Source: Omphalotus guepiniiformis (taxonomy: Eukaryota; Basidiomycota; Agaricomycetes; Agaricales; Omphalotaceae). Taken from it: a stretch of 64,000 nt of DNA. The stretch spans positions 1,116,001 to 1,180,000 of the forward strand of contig JAQOOI010000080.1 in the NCBI GenBank assembly GCA_028554645.1, given 5' to 3'. A program made the position numbers and the translations under genes. Below the pieces are notes generated by a model. That model did no database searches and was not told the origin of the DNA. It saw only the letters and a program-made list of their open reading frames with translations. Shown piece by piece: positions 1 to 11,112 of this stretch; the stretch's first letter is position 1, and each line of letters begins with the position of its first letter.

Positions 1-2858
1 TACACATTGGGGTCGCTTTCGCCCTTGAGACCGTAGTTGAAGGCGTGAAGATTGGAAGCAGCAATGATGAATGATAGGTGCAAAGGCTAAAATGAGAGTA
101 AGCAAACAGTTCAGATTGTCTGATCTCTCTGCTCACATCGCTCGAGTTGAATGTCAGTGCGTCCGGTGCGCGCTTGGGACCACTCCAGAATGGTTGTCCG
201 GTACTGGTGACAGCGTCCTTAGGCAGACTAAATAGCAACTGGCGGATATCGTTATTGTATTTCTCCTCAAATTGCAAGCGAGCCCAAACGATACACTCCT
301 CAAACGTCAAAGGCTTATTTGTCACAAGGAAAGAGACGAGCTGTTCAATCTGCTCCTTCTGTTGACCAGAGTACTTGAGGGTGTTTTCCAGATAGTTCGG
401 TTCAGAGAGGTAAGAGTTGACGGCCTGAGCGGGCTTGACAAAGAAATCATCGAACAATGTGCGGCTCCACTAAATCAAAATGAGCATATGTTTACACAGA
501 TGAAACTTCATAGATACCTCAATGGTATGCGGGATCGCATTTGGGAAGTTCTTGACGGTACAAGACGGTGTCTCCTTCTCAGGAGGGTCTTGAGATGACG
601 CGTATGACTCAGTCAAGTGCGGTATAACGATTTGCACATTTCCTTTGGTTCCCAAGGTACCAGAGTCAATCAGAGGCTTTTCATAAAACACACATCGTTG
701 ATCCATGTACAACCCTTTCAAAACATCGTTAGATTATTCTGAAGCAGTACAAGGTAGGGTGTACTCACTCGCTTTAACGTTGTCCAAAGCATTGGTGACT
801 CCGTCAATGTTGCGGAAAAACTTTTCGTCATAAACATCTAATCACTTGTTTTAGTTTCTCTTATGATACCAAACCGCTGCAAAGAACTTACGTTCAGAAT
901 CTGGCCCAACAGCCTCTTGGCTAGTTGTGATTTTTCCAGTCAAGTCCTTGTTCATGTCGGACACTGCTGCTGCGGCAACCTCAGCCTTGAATTTTCCCAG
1001 GTCTTTAGCTCTGAATAGGAACTGTCTATTGAGATTGCTCTTCTCAATGGTGTCCAAGTCTGTGACTTGTATAGCACCGTTTGGTCCGCTTGCCAAACCC
1101 ATCATGCTCCAATTTTTCAGCATCTCACAGCCAATCGCACCAGACCCAACCAGGAATTGACGATGATTCGCGACCTTAGTTTGGAAGGTCTTTCCAAATA
1201 CAGCGATCTGACCATCGTAGCGCGAACCTGAAGGCTGACACTCCGCCTCGGTAGGAATCTCTGTTGGAAGAGACTCTAGAGAATCGAAGTACATATGTTG
1301 AACCATAGGATGAAACTTGCCAGAGCATGCCTTGAGAACTTCTTGCGCTACGAAACCGCCAATGACCGCGATGACGGGCGACAAATCACCGGTGGATTGA
1401 TAAGCTAGCTCGGTTATGACCTTTTCGTCGACTTCACTATCCAAAGACTTGGCGAATACAACGACCTCGGACGCATCTTGCGGGTTTCGGGGTTTCGGGA
1501 AGCGTTTGTGTTGTGCGTGGAACTTTGAGAGTGCTTGGAATCCAGCATGAAGTGTCGCAGGCCGGTCAAATTTGGCAAAGTCAGTGACGAAGAATTCAGG
1601 AGCTTGGACTGATTCCCGTAGAGGTTTCTGAGGTATGATATGAGATAATGTAGCAATCCTTGAATGGCGCACTCACGAAGTTGACTATTTTCGGCATTTT
1701 TACTTGCGTGAAGATACCACCACGTATATATTCACCAAAGTCGGTCGTGTCACCAATAGTAAACGTATAAGGGCCTTTCACAGAGACTTTGCGTGGCTCA
1801 CAGCCATTAAGCTCAGTCATTCCTTGAACCTCCGAGAAAGTCACGAAATCTCCATCTTCGAGACCGTGTCGGGTTTCATCCAAGCAAGTGACAAGGCCGT
1901 CCTTATCCTACAAATAATTAGTGTATAGGGTTGGAAACGGTAGAAGGTAAAGATACCTTGTCCACTGACACGATCATACCTGACAAGGGCTGCTCCCCAG
2001 TGGGGTCGACACACGTGAATTTACTACCAAAGTCGTTGAACACAGACCTAGAGGAATATTGATGTATCATAGCAGCGAAAACGATCAAGCTGATGTTGCG
2101 TACCCAAATAGACCGCGCGTCTCCGTGGCAATGAAGTGAACTCCGTTTTGATGAGTCCAGTCGTTGATTTCGAGTTGTTTAGCATAGGGTATCCCACATA
2201 GGACGACGACTTGATAACATGAGTAGATCGCTATGAATCAGAGACTTCATACTCACTTGAAAACCCTGGATGAGATCCACAGTGATCTCCTGCCCAGTGT
2301 GACCACCCAAATTTCGAACTGGCACGTAGGCGTTCAATTCCGACAATCTAGGAACAGTTGCATCAGCGCGAGATTTTCCTATATCTGTCTCGCGTAGAAA
2401 GAACTGTGAAAACATATATTTTAAGATAGACGAAAGGTATGAGCGATGCAAGCTCACTTGCGAGCTCAAGTCCTGGATAGTGACCGGCTCAGGGTCAAAC
2501 ACCGTAACGGACTTGACACCAGCTAAGACTACGTTCTTTGCTGTAGAATTGTGAGTACAAAAACAATACAGAGGATTACAATGGACGCAACCTATTTCAA
2601 CGCCTAAACCCTGCATTCCTACAATGAGGACGTTGGAGGCGGCCATCCTCTTCATCGCTTTAGATATGGTCAGATCTTGTTCACAAGATATAATGAGTTC
2701 TACCTTCGTGCCCCAAAACATAGCTAGTAGAAACGAAGACTTAGTTCAGATCTCGTCAGTGCCCGGGTTCAGCAAACATAGAGTTGACGCGAGTAGAGTC
2801 CCTCATCGATAGCAGCTTCGTCGATGTCCATCTTCGTGCTAGAAGCGCCTGAGCTCAT
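1..2858 (-). CDS. UBA1: Ubiquitin-activating enzyme E1 (3' part lies outside the window)
   Basis: E1 adenylates ubiquitin with ATP, holds it as a thioester on a cysteine and passes it to E2 enzymes in cytosol and nucleus. The start ([20 protein letters not shown]) is an ATG at 2858. Seen in order: the inactive adenylation half ([13 protein letters not shown], then the VFDPEPV strand), the first catalytic-cysteine half-domain, the active adenylation site ([30 protein letters not shown]) and the catalytic cysteine in SCTVKNFPN near 540. The last visible exon reads AFNYGLKG near position 20, so the rest of the second Cys half-domain and the ubiquitin-fold domain lie beyond the left edge. At least eight exons with introns of about 50 nt. 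The first intron is odd: no GT-AG pair keeps the conserved YVLGHEAM reading. Identification is firm. Confidence 0.95.
2724..2781 (-). other. Probable non-canonical first intron of UBA1
   Basis: The conserved E1 sequence SRQLYVLGHEAM is recovered only if 58 nt are removed between two copies of the 8-mer CTATGTTT (as read on the minus strand; plus-strand positions 2716-2723 and 2774-2781). Sliding within the repeat gives CT...AG or GT...AT ends, never GT...AG. A canonical alternative (GTTTGC donor, acceptor at ACGAAG) stays in frame but replaces the conserved residues LGHE with about 15 unrelated ones. Confidence 0.45.
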
Positions 2859-3280
2859 GATTGCAGTTCTAATACTATCGGTGAAGGATTGGTCAAGATA
2901 CAAGATGATAAATGCGCCGGCGCCAATCTCTCAGGCCGTCCCTTGTTTGTAGCAATCATGTGATACTGAATGAGTCAGTCGAAACTGTATAAATTGTCAC
3001 AGTGGGCAAGACCAATGTAAGTATATAGGATCAATTCCAGACCCCCCAAACAGTGATAGATGTACTACAGTGCAACCAGACCGTAATGTATCCTATCCAT
3101 GGTCGCTACACAGCGGGGGAAAAGTAAGGCAGAAACTGAGTCACAACTTGGGATAAAAGCATACCGCTTGAATCCAAGTAGGAAGAAACGATACGACGAA
3201 GCTCCAGAGATCAGAAAGAAACAGTAACATTTCAGAGGCACTGAACTGCGGGCAGAGTACGTGCTTCCTAACGACAGTAA
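2859..3280. other. Intergenic region: UBA1 promoter and cactin 3' end
   Basis: This stretch has no supported gene. It separates the UBA1 start from the cactin stop on the same strand. It contains two exact TGAGTCA heptamers (2971-2977 and 3137-3143), the AP-1/Gcn4-type half of the TGASTCA palindrome, about 115 and 280 bp upstream of the UBA1 start codon. I see no clear TATA box. Confidence 0.5.
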
Positions 3281-5783
3281 TCACTTGCGATAGAACTATC
3301 CAAAGAGAATTCGATGACTAACAACGTAAGGAAAAATATTTGTACGTAGAGACTCACGTTGCGACGGAAATTGAACCACAGCGATAGACATCCTCTGTCA
3401 AAGCTGCTCCGGAAACCACTATTGGAAGACGGTTACACTGGTAAAACAACATACAACTGCGAGAACGTACCGTTTATGAGAAAATTCCCATTCACGATTG
3501 ACAATCCTGAACGCGATATCTTCATAAGGAGGCCCTGCGCTGAAATGCAGCAGAACCGTGTCGTCATTGCCAGGTTCTTTGACAATCTTGTAGGTAGGAG
3601 CTTTTGACTTGTCAATGAGGTCAGGATAGAAGATATTGAACTGATCGTTACTTTGAGCTTCGGAAACTTCGAAGCATAAGAGGAAGCTGCTAACCTTGTA
3701 GCCTTGAACGACTTTTGGTGGAGGGTTGTCCGTACTGAAAAGACATTTAGGTTAACTGTCTGGCCACCCCATCATGATGAATGAAATGCACATACTCGTA
3801 ATGAGTCTGATTGTACTTGTTCCATTCGTAACCAGTATGGACACGGTTGAAGTAGCGAGGTTTACGAGGTCTGTACTTGTCCTCCCAGTTGTATGAAGTA
3901 GGATTGGCAATATTTTCCTCCATATTGAATAGCTCTTCTTCCTCATCAAGCTCTCTCTCAGCCTCCGCTCGATAAAGAGCTTCTGAAGCAAGATCGGCTC
4001 CGCTTGCATCGACATCATCGTTCTGAGCTTCAGGCACTGGTTGGGCAGGTTTTGGTACAAAGCGAGATGCCGCCACATTTCGACGTTGTTCCATCTATCA
4101 TGAAATTGAATCCTATGATGTTAGAAACAAGTTGTCAGCACGTACTAATGATTGCCGATCTTCTTCCACAGTCAAAATATCTATTTGTCGATCTTCAGTA
4201 GGCAGCTTGGTGATGTCGATCAGGGCAGGACTCATTGAACGCCGATAGTCTTCGACGATCTCTGTTTCTGGGTCTTCGACAATGGTGGCCGGCCCAGCAA
4301 GTCCAGAAGAAGCGGACTTGGCAACACCTGCAAGCAGCTCTTCTTGAGCTTGTAGAGCTTCATCCCGTTGACGTTTGCGTAGCTGTTCTAGGCGATTACG
4401 AACAACCACCTCATGTAAACTCTTGAGATTTGCCTAGGAGAGTCGCAAGCAATTGTCAGGACCACGCTATGTGATGAGAAGGATGCCACTTGCCTTAGCT
4501 TTCCACACTAGCAACTTCTGCAGCAGAGATTCCCAGTAATCTGTGTCGACTGGTTCTCCGCTCGTGAGTTTATCCTGTACTACCCGTTGCAGTGAAGCCA
4601 GTTCAGCGTATGTCTTCCCCGATAGCAGATTCGCAATGTCGTTCTGGACAGCCGCTGCAGCCTGAGTGCCCATTCGTTGATTGGCATGAATTTGATCAAG
4701 CCGATCTTTACAAATTACCATCATGTTCTGAGTGATTTTATGAAAAAAGGAACAGTTGAGCTTGATATATGAACATACCGTCCAGAAGTCTATATTGACT
4801 TCACTTTGCTCAAGAGACATATAATGTTCAATATCGTTGTGTAGTTCTTCTACTTGTTCGTTAGACAGGTTCTAAGAAATGTTAGCATGCCATAATATCA
4901 CTCGAGCTTGAAGACCCCTTACATCGAAGATATTGTAGGGTTCATCCAAGTCAATCTCAAGGCCTGCATCCTCCTCCTCCTCCTCCCCTTCCTCCTGGGG
5001 CGGATTGACATATTTGAGGTTCAAAGCCAAGAAATCAATGGCTTTCGCTCTTTTCTCTCTAATCCGAATTGCAGCCCTAGATCTTTCCTGCTCTAGTTGG
5101 AAGTCACCTTCCTTCGATAACCATTCTGACATCTGTGCCGACTCCTGCAACCGCTGCATTCTCAATTCCTCCTCTTCTCGTAGCCTCTGTTCTGCTTCTC
5201 TCTCGGCACGCCGTTTGTTCAGCCGTTCCAGCTCTTCTTTTGCCTCTTGCCTCCGGATTGCATCTCTCCTTTGCGATTCTGTAAGAGAGATGCCCTGCTT
5301 TCTTTCCTTCTCGTTCTTCTTATGCCACCGAAATTGTTGGCCAAGGTTGACATCGTGGAACGGGTTGTCAGTAGCGCTGTACACGCTAAGTTCAGCAATC
5401 TGACGAGCTTCTTCTTCCTCCTTTATTCGTCTTTTTTCCGCCTTCCTTGCCTTGCGTTCTTCTGATTTATCACGTTTACGCCTAGACCAGGGAAAAAGCT
5501 GAGCTAGACGTCTACTTATTGAGGACACAATAACACATTACCTTTTCTTTCTATCACCGTCTCGACTGTCATTTCTGTCTCTCTTGCTTGAGGTATCCCT
5601 GTCTCGTTCCCTGGCCGAATAAAAGACCTCGCCCTGATCCCTGCTCCGGCTGCGCCGCCGTTTATATGTATCATCATCCTGACGTTCTGTTCTTGATTTC
5701 CTTTCACGGTTGGACGTCTCTCTGCTTTCACGATCCTCGTACCTTCGACGAGGTGAGACTGAGGAAGAGGAGTGCCTACCCAT
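3281..5783 (-). CDS. cactin: Cactin, spliceosome-associated protein
   Basis: Cactin is a conserved nuclear protein that joins late spliceosomes and supports accurate splicing. The ATG at 5783 opens an Arg/Ser/Asp-rich N-terminus (MGRHSSSSVSPRRRYED). Next comes a charged coiled coil with NPFHDVNLGQQFRWHKK, the middle domain (DYWESLLQKLLVWKAKA), a poly-Glu run encoded by CTC repeats near 4970, and the C-terminal domain (SYNWEDKYRPRKPRYFNRVH, TVLLHFSAGPPYEDIAFRIV, GFRSSFDRGCLSLWFNFRRN). The last exon is only 15 nt and codes FYRK plus stop (3281-3295), after an intron at 3296-3357. This ending is the family's hallmark and fixes the stop. It is head to head with ClpX across 179 bp. Identification is very secure. 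Confidence 0.95.
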
Positions 5784-5962
5784 GAAGGGAATATGATTGA
5801 ATGAGAGTAGAAGAGAAGCAACGTTGATGGCAAAGAATGCTGGGCGGCACGGCACATATCTCGCGCGGGTAAGTTCAACTTGACTGCTACACTGCCCAGT
5901 TCTGTCCAGTGCCAATTAGTGGACACCTTTTTCGCCAACTGAGCTGGACTCTCTTTCTCTTC

Positions 5963-8299
5963 ATGACTCTTATGATCTGGCGCAGATTTCCAATACGGCA
6001 TAGACCTTATCTGACTCGACATATACGCACCCAGCCCATCAACGACAATCACTTCTTCGACAACGGTGATGCTGAGACTCAAGTTCCCGGACTAGGACTG
6101 GCGACACCACGCCAGGTAAGGTTCTGTGTTTTACGTCGTGGTCCCCATTTGTGAAATGTTTCGCTAGCTAGTAGAGTATCTCGACCAGTTCATCGTTGGG
6201 CAGGGGAATGCGAAGAAAGTTCTCTCAGTGGCGTATGCGTGTCGAGGCCCTCGCTATTCATTCATTTCTTTAAATTTTTTTATAGAGTCTTTAATCACTA
6301 CAATCGTGTGCGGGCGAACCAGATAGTCATGCGGCCACATCGAGCGGAAGTCGAAGAACAGTTACCCTCTGAAGATCGTGGGTCATTCTAATGCATGAGG
6401 CCCTTTCATTTTCTGACTGTATGTTTAGAGACTGGTGTTCAGTCAGCGAAATTACGTCCCCTAAGACAGATGTCTGCTCCAACTTTTCCGTTCTTCTTCG
6501 CACCTCGGCCTCCTCTTTTTGAGAAGAGCAATGTCCTTGTGATGTGAGTACATATCAGTCTCCTTCTATCAATCTTGTTGAGATTAGGTAGTGGTCCAAC
6601 AGGCTCTGGTATGTCTCTGCACTTCTGCAATGCGGCGCGTCCATTATTCTCAACGCACACAGGAAAGACGTTGTTAGCGAAGACTTTAGCCAGAGTCCTA
6701 GATGTCCCTTTTTCGGTCAGCGATGCAACATCCTTTACACAAGTGCGTGCTATTCGTTATGTTGTTTCAGCGTTTTTAAACGATATTCAAGGCCGGCTGT
6801 CCGTATTTTCTATATCTTGTGCTTTCCCAATTGACCAGATATTTCAGATGTTGGAGAGGATGTGGAGATGGCCATTCAGAGACTGGTGAATATTGATATA
6901 CTCTTTTTCGTCTCATTAAACTCAAGTATCTTGTCTCAGCTTCAAGATGCTCAGTGGGATCCGCACCGAGCTAGGTACACAAACTCCATCTGCTCAACAC
7001 CTCAAGAGCTAATCATTTTGACACAGTATGGGAATAGTATACATCGATGAAGTTGATAAACTTGCACGTAAGGCCGGATCTGGGATGGAGGGTTCAAGAG
7101 ACGTCTCTGGAGAAGGCGTTCAACAAGCACTCCTTCGAATGATGGAAGGCTCTGTTATCTCAATACAGGCCAAAGGTACCGGTACAGAACTCCCCCTACC
7201 TCCTGGCGGTCAAGGTCATTCAAGGAATGGTCAACGAGCTCCTCATGTCGCTGCTGCTCGTAGGTCGCCTTTTTCATCCGTGTTTTCTCAACTTAGAGCT
7301 ATCATCATTAGCTAATCCTGACATGTACCATATTGACACCTCAAACATACTATTCATTGTGAGCGGCGCGTTTGTAGGGCTGGAAGATATCATCCGACAG
7401 CGAGTTTCTAAGGGCGTGAGTTCTTCCTCATTCACCTCATCCGAATGCTCATGTGTTTCGTAGCAATCTATAGGATTCTCATCCCCTTCAGCTCCCACAA
7501 CCTCCTTCGAGGATACTCCTTTGTTCTTCACTCCAAATCGTAAAACATCTCAGAACATGTTAGAGGTCGTTGATACGAGTGGTATTTTCCTCTCATCCTC
7601 GTTGCATATTCATGTGCTCATCAAAGCTATTGTTCTAGATCTTGTGAAATATGGGTACGGTTTATTCCTAAATGCGGTGTTCAAGACATTAAAGGCACAC
7701 ATTTAGCTTCATTCCAGAGTTCATATCTCGTTTACCTTCAATAACAACATTAGCACCATTATCGATACCCGATCTTCGACAAATTCTTACGGGAGTAAAA
7801 GGGTCACTGCTCTCGCAGTATCAGGCACTCTTCGGTTATTCCAATGTAGAGATTCGTTTCACCAGTGCTGCCTTAGACGAGATCTGTCGGCAAGCTTTCG
7901 AACGGGGTGGAGGAGCGAGAGGGCTGAGGGGTATCATGGTCAGCTTATATTACTTGTTTCATTATGTGTGGAGCTGATTTGCTGGGTCACCTAGGAAAAA
8001 CTGTTACTGGAGCCGATGTATGAAGTTCCGTAAGTCATCTTTTGTCGCTTGTGTTTGACTTCCATTGACGAATTGTCACTAGAGGATCGGTGAGTATTCA
8101 TCTCATAATCAGAAATCGACCAAATAGCAACCTATTTATATAGGATATACATTGCGTCCTAATAACGAAGGACGTGGTTGAGGGGAAAGCACCAGCTAAG
8201 TATTGGGGAAGGGGTGATGGTGCCGCCGTGGCTTTTTGGGAAGCCTGGGCTCTAGAGGAGACACAATATGAGAAAGACAGATCTAAAAATCAAGATTAG
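5963..8299 (+). CDS. MCX1: Mitochondrial ClpX-type AAA+ unfoldase
   Basis: ClpX unfolds proteins in the mitochondrial matrix, alone or with ClpP; in yeast Mcx1 also activates aminolevulinate synthase. The first ATG in frame is at 5963 and gives an Arg-rich presequence ([17 protein letters not shown]). There is no N-terminal zinc domain, as in yeast Mcx1. Motifs in order: [21 protein letters not shown], Walker A GPTGSGKT (6590-6665, split by an intron), the pore loop AGYVGEDVE, Walker B VYIDEVDK near 7035, [14 protein letters not shown] near 7355, [15 protein letters not shown] and a C-terminal [19 protein letters not shown]. About 14 exons; one is only 7 nt (6792-6798). The stop is CAAGATTAG at 8299. 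Splice sites were set by eye from family conservation, so minor edges may shift. Confidence 0.93.
6792..6798 (+). other. 7-nt micro-exon of the ClpX gene
   Basis: GCCGGCT is flanked by ag (6790-6791) and gt (6799-6800). The introns on each side are 49 nt (6743-6791 and 6799-6847). Including it restores the invariant TQ-AGY-VGEDVE reading; joining the neighbouring exons directly gives a frame error. It encodes A, G and the first base of the Tyr codon of the substrate-gripping GYVG pore loop. Confidence 0.85.
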
Positions 8300-8714
8300 T
8301 CTGTTATACAGTGACTGTATGATATTTAAATAATTCATGTGTGTTATGATCTTACTTAGTAGATAAGTAATCAATAATCGTCGCCGAAATGCAATGTCAA
8401 CTGACGGGGGCAAGAAATGACGAACACATTCAAGTGGAGTGCGGGCACAAAGCTTGGGCTGCTTTCAACGAGTTTTTCGTAGGGACTGAAGAGATGGTAC
8501 ATCATACAGCGACGCCTCAAGAGCCTGGCCTAAAGAGAGAGGAATGAATTTCCAAAGGTATCAATGTTTACTACATACCCCGTGCATGAGATAAGGAAGT
8601 AGTACACGCATTACAATTTATTCTGAGTGGCGAGGACTAGTCATCTAAGCCAAATATTCGAAGGGGTTAGGCAGGTGGCGCACGCGAGCCAGGCGCGACG
8701 AAGTGCAGATGATA
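8300..8714. other. Convergent 3' region between ClpX and RanBP1
   Basis: This 415-bp stretch lies between two stop codons that face each other. I see no ORF with conserved sequence, no repeat and no RNA gene. It probably holds the two 3' untranslated regions. Confidence 0.5.
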
Positions 8715-9585
8715 CTAAGCTGTGTCTTCCTCCTTCTTAACTTCTTTCTCTTCTGTAGCCTCCTCATCTTCCTTAGACTCCTCCTTTTCGTCCGTGGATG
8801 CAGCTGGTGCACCGCCGGCTAGGGCGGTGTTGATCTTCTGAGCAGCCTCAAACTGAGATTTGAACTCATTGGCGTCTAAGCCAGATCATGATTAAGTTGG
8901 AAAATGGTGCATCTAAGTGACAAACTCACTATCTGCATTAGCGAATCGTATCGCGAGGGTCTCGGGAGTGGGCGGTGACTCAGAGTAGTCCGCGGCTGTC
9001 TTCCAGACCCAAGACCGGTCAGAACCAATGTTGGGTTGGAGGCGCATTTCAGAAGTGACTACAAGCGATTAAGTATACAACGTTCATCAGGGTCCAAAAC
9101 AAGGAATAGGAATTAGCGACTCACTGGCGTGATTGGCGCAGACCTTTAAGGTCTTATCACGTCTCATCACAAGTCGAACTTTCTTCGTTTCCTTGTGCGC
9201 CAGAAGACGCACATCGCCCGTACCACGTTCCTTCCACTCTGATGAACCAACGTCGAATCGGAAAAGTTTCGCTCGCCTGATCGTAAAAGATGTCGGGTGA
9301 TTAATCGATGGAAATTGATTGTTTGGTGGATAACCTACATCTTGAACAGGACTTCTTCATCCTCCTCAAGAGTTTTCGTGTCTACCTGCTCTGTGAGCTT
9401 GATGACGGGTTCGAAGTGAACATCGGTCTCTTCTTCCTGTAAAATGTCGATGAAAAAGGATCAGAACTGGATATTTCTTGATTGAGGGCGTGAAAAAGGA
9501 GAAGATATGGAGTAGAAGATATGAATGAGCGAAGCTATGGGATGCCACGTACTCTAGGTGCAAGGGGATCTGTGTTCTCTGCCAT
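8715..9585 (-). CDS. YRB1: Ran-binding protein 1 (RanBP1/Yrb1)
   Basis: RanBP1 binds Ran-GTP and helps RanGAP hydrolyse it, which releases export complexes in the cytoplasm. The ATG at 9585 starts [11 protein letters not shown]. After a first intron comes the Ran-binding domain: [67 protein letters not shown], then [12 protein letters not shown]. The tail is a Glu/Lys-rich acidic segment that ends EEDTA. About five exons with short introns. It is head to head with the p24 gene across 166 bp. The domain order and length fit the family well. Confidence 0.93.
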
Positions 9586-9751
9586 GATTGAGTGTGAAGG
9601 AAGATCAAGTGCAGCAAAAGATTTGCCAAATCACTCCAGCGCGGCAATTGCCGACGTGTGGCGGTGCTCCATATTCGGTGGCAGATTTCTGAATCCACCA
9701 ACGTACTGTACTCGTGTGTTATTTCTTCAAAACATTCCATATACCCAGAAC

Positions 9752-10611
9752 ATGATAGCTGGCTGGTTAGCTCTCTTTTTCGCTTTTCACTCTGTTGTCT
9801 ATGCGCACATAATAGACGTCGTGGCTGGGAAGAAGGAGTGTTTCTTCGAAGACCTTCACAAACATGACAAGGTAGCGTCTGTATTTCAGTTTGCAGCTCT
9901 GCATGACTCAAGTGCCTATGATACAAAGATGACAGTCACGTATCAAGTAGGTGGAGGTGGTCATCTGGATATAGACTTCTGGGTATATCTCATCTTCTAG
10001 CTCGAGGTGTTTTTATTTCCTAATTCTTGCAATACAGCTTGCGGATCCAGAAGGAAGACTTCTTGGAAAGCAAGTGAAGCAGTCTACCGGAACCCTCTCC
10101 ATCACTGCAGAGAAGAATGGTCGACATGAATATTGCTTCTCAAACCAAATGAGCGCTATTGCAGACAAAATAGTGAGGTGTGCTGTACTTCAATAGCCAT
10201 CCTTTCGCAAGCCGTTCTGCTCATCGTAGCCGTCTAGCTTCAATGTACACGGGATCATATATGTTGGGGAAGACGGTACGCGCTCCTCAGTGCTCCTAAA
10301 GGACACCGTGACTCAAGTGCTGGACGATGTCGTTGCCCCAATTGAACGCGAAATTCGACTACTATCTGCGGGATTGACTTCAGTGAAGGATGAGCAAGAG
10401 TATATTGTCGTCCGAGAAAGAAATCATCGCAACACAGCTGAATCAACCAACTCGCGGGTGAAATGGTGGTCCATCTTACAAGCGATCGTGTTATTTGCGG
10501 TCGTGGCATGGCAAGTTTACTATCTCAAGGTGAGAGGATCCTATTGTTGTGCTTTCATTCCCTAATCTCGTCCTGCACCAGTCTTTCTTCGAGGTCAAAC
10601 GTGTAATATAG
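9752..10611 (+). CDS. p24/emp24 family (TMED) cargo receptor
   Basis: p24 proteins cycle between ER and Golgi and act as cargo adaptors for COPI and COPII vesicles. The ATG at 9752 opens a signal peptide (MIAGWLALFFAFHSVVYA), followed by a GOLD domain with the Cys pair (KKECFFEDL... HEYCFSNQM), a coiled coil (IEREIRLLSAGLTSVKDEQEYIVVRE), one membrane helix (WWSILQAIVLFAVVAWQVYYL) and a short cytosolic tail SFFEVKRVI, in which the FF pair is the COPII/COPI signal. The tail is made by a last small exon after an intron at about 10531-10581. I cannot assign the subfamily. The retrotransposon begins about 200 bp downstream. Confidence 0.92.
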
Positions 10612-10804
10612 ATAATACACTAGTCGATTCTCTTATTCATTCAATGGGACGCCTTCGCTGGTCTATGCTGCCCTTGTAACTTATGCAGCCTACTACAGAA
10701 GGACTTGCCAGCTGTGGGCGAAAATTTGCAAGTTTTTTAAAGTCTATATTGTTCGCCAGATGATGTCCGACTACGGTCTGTCTTATTGTAAACCAGAACG
10801 CGGG

Positions 10805-10809
10805 TATAT
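10805..10809. repeat. Target-site duplication, left copy (tatat)
   Basis: The five bases tatat directly before the left LTR are the same as the five directly after the right LTR. This is the normal mark of integrase-mediated insertion by a Ty3/Gypsy element. Confidence 0.8.
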
Positions 10810-10999
10810 TGAAAACCTTCTCTAGGAAGGAAACACGACTTAGAGAGAACCTAAAGAGTCTGAACCACGTCGTATTGAGAGAGATAGAGAAGAAAGATAG
10901 TCGACTACAAGGAAGTAAGGAGAAAGAAGAATGTCCTCTAAACTACTGTTCTACGTATTATATACCTAGTCTAGATGTACCCACGTGACCGTGTTTACA
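10810..10999 (-). repeat. Left LTR (3' LTR of the element)
   Basis: 190 bp, bounded by TG and CA, and matching the right LTR almost throughout. Read along the element, the LTR begins TGTAAACA, then has a CACGTG box and a TATATAATA box that would suit Pol II initiation. Differences from the other copy: ctagg versus ctatg, and a small cluster with one indel and two substitutions near 10847-10858. Confidence 0.93.
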
Positions 11000-11013
11000 C
11001 CCTCACCATCTTT
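11000..11013 (-). other. Polypurine tract beside the 3' LTR
   Basis: Read on the minus strand this is AAAGATGGTGAGGG, directly before the LTR terminus TGTAAAC. It is purine except for one T pair position and sits where plus-strand priming is expected. Confidence 0.6.
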
Positions 11014-11112
11014 AAAGCAGAGCATCGTTGAAACTTAAATATAACTAAATAGATCCTAAAAGTTCAGCTTTCAAGAAATCAGGACCATTACCTCCACTCA
11101 AAATCCAAGAGT

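Noticed and set aside
5909..5962. ClpX start at 5909
   Set aside because: The codon there is GTG; the first in-frame ATG is at 5963.
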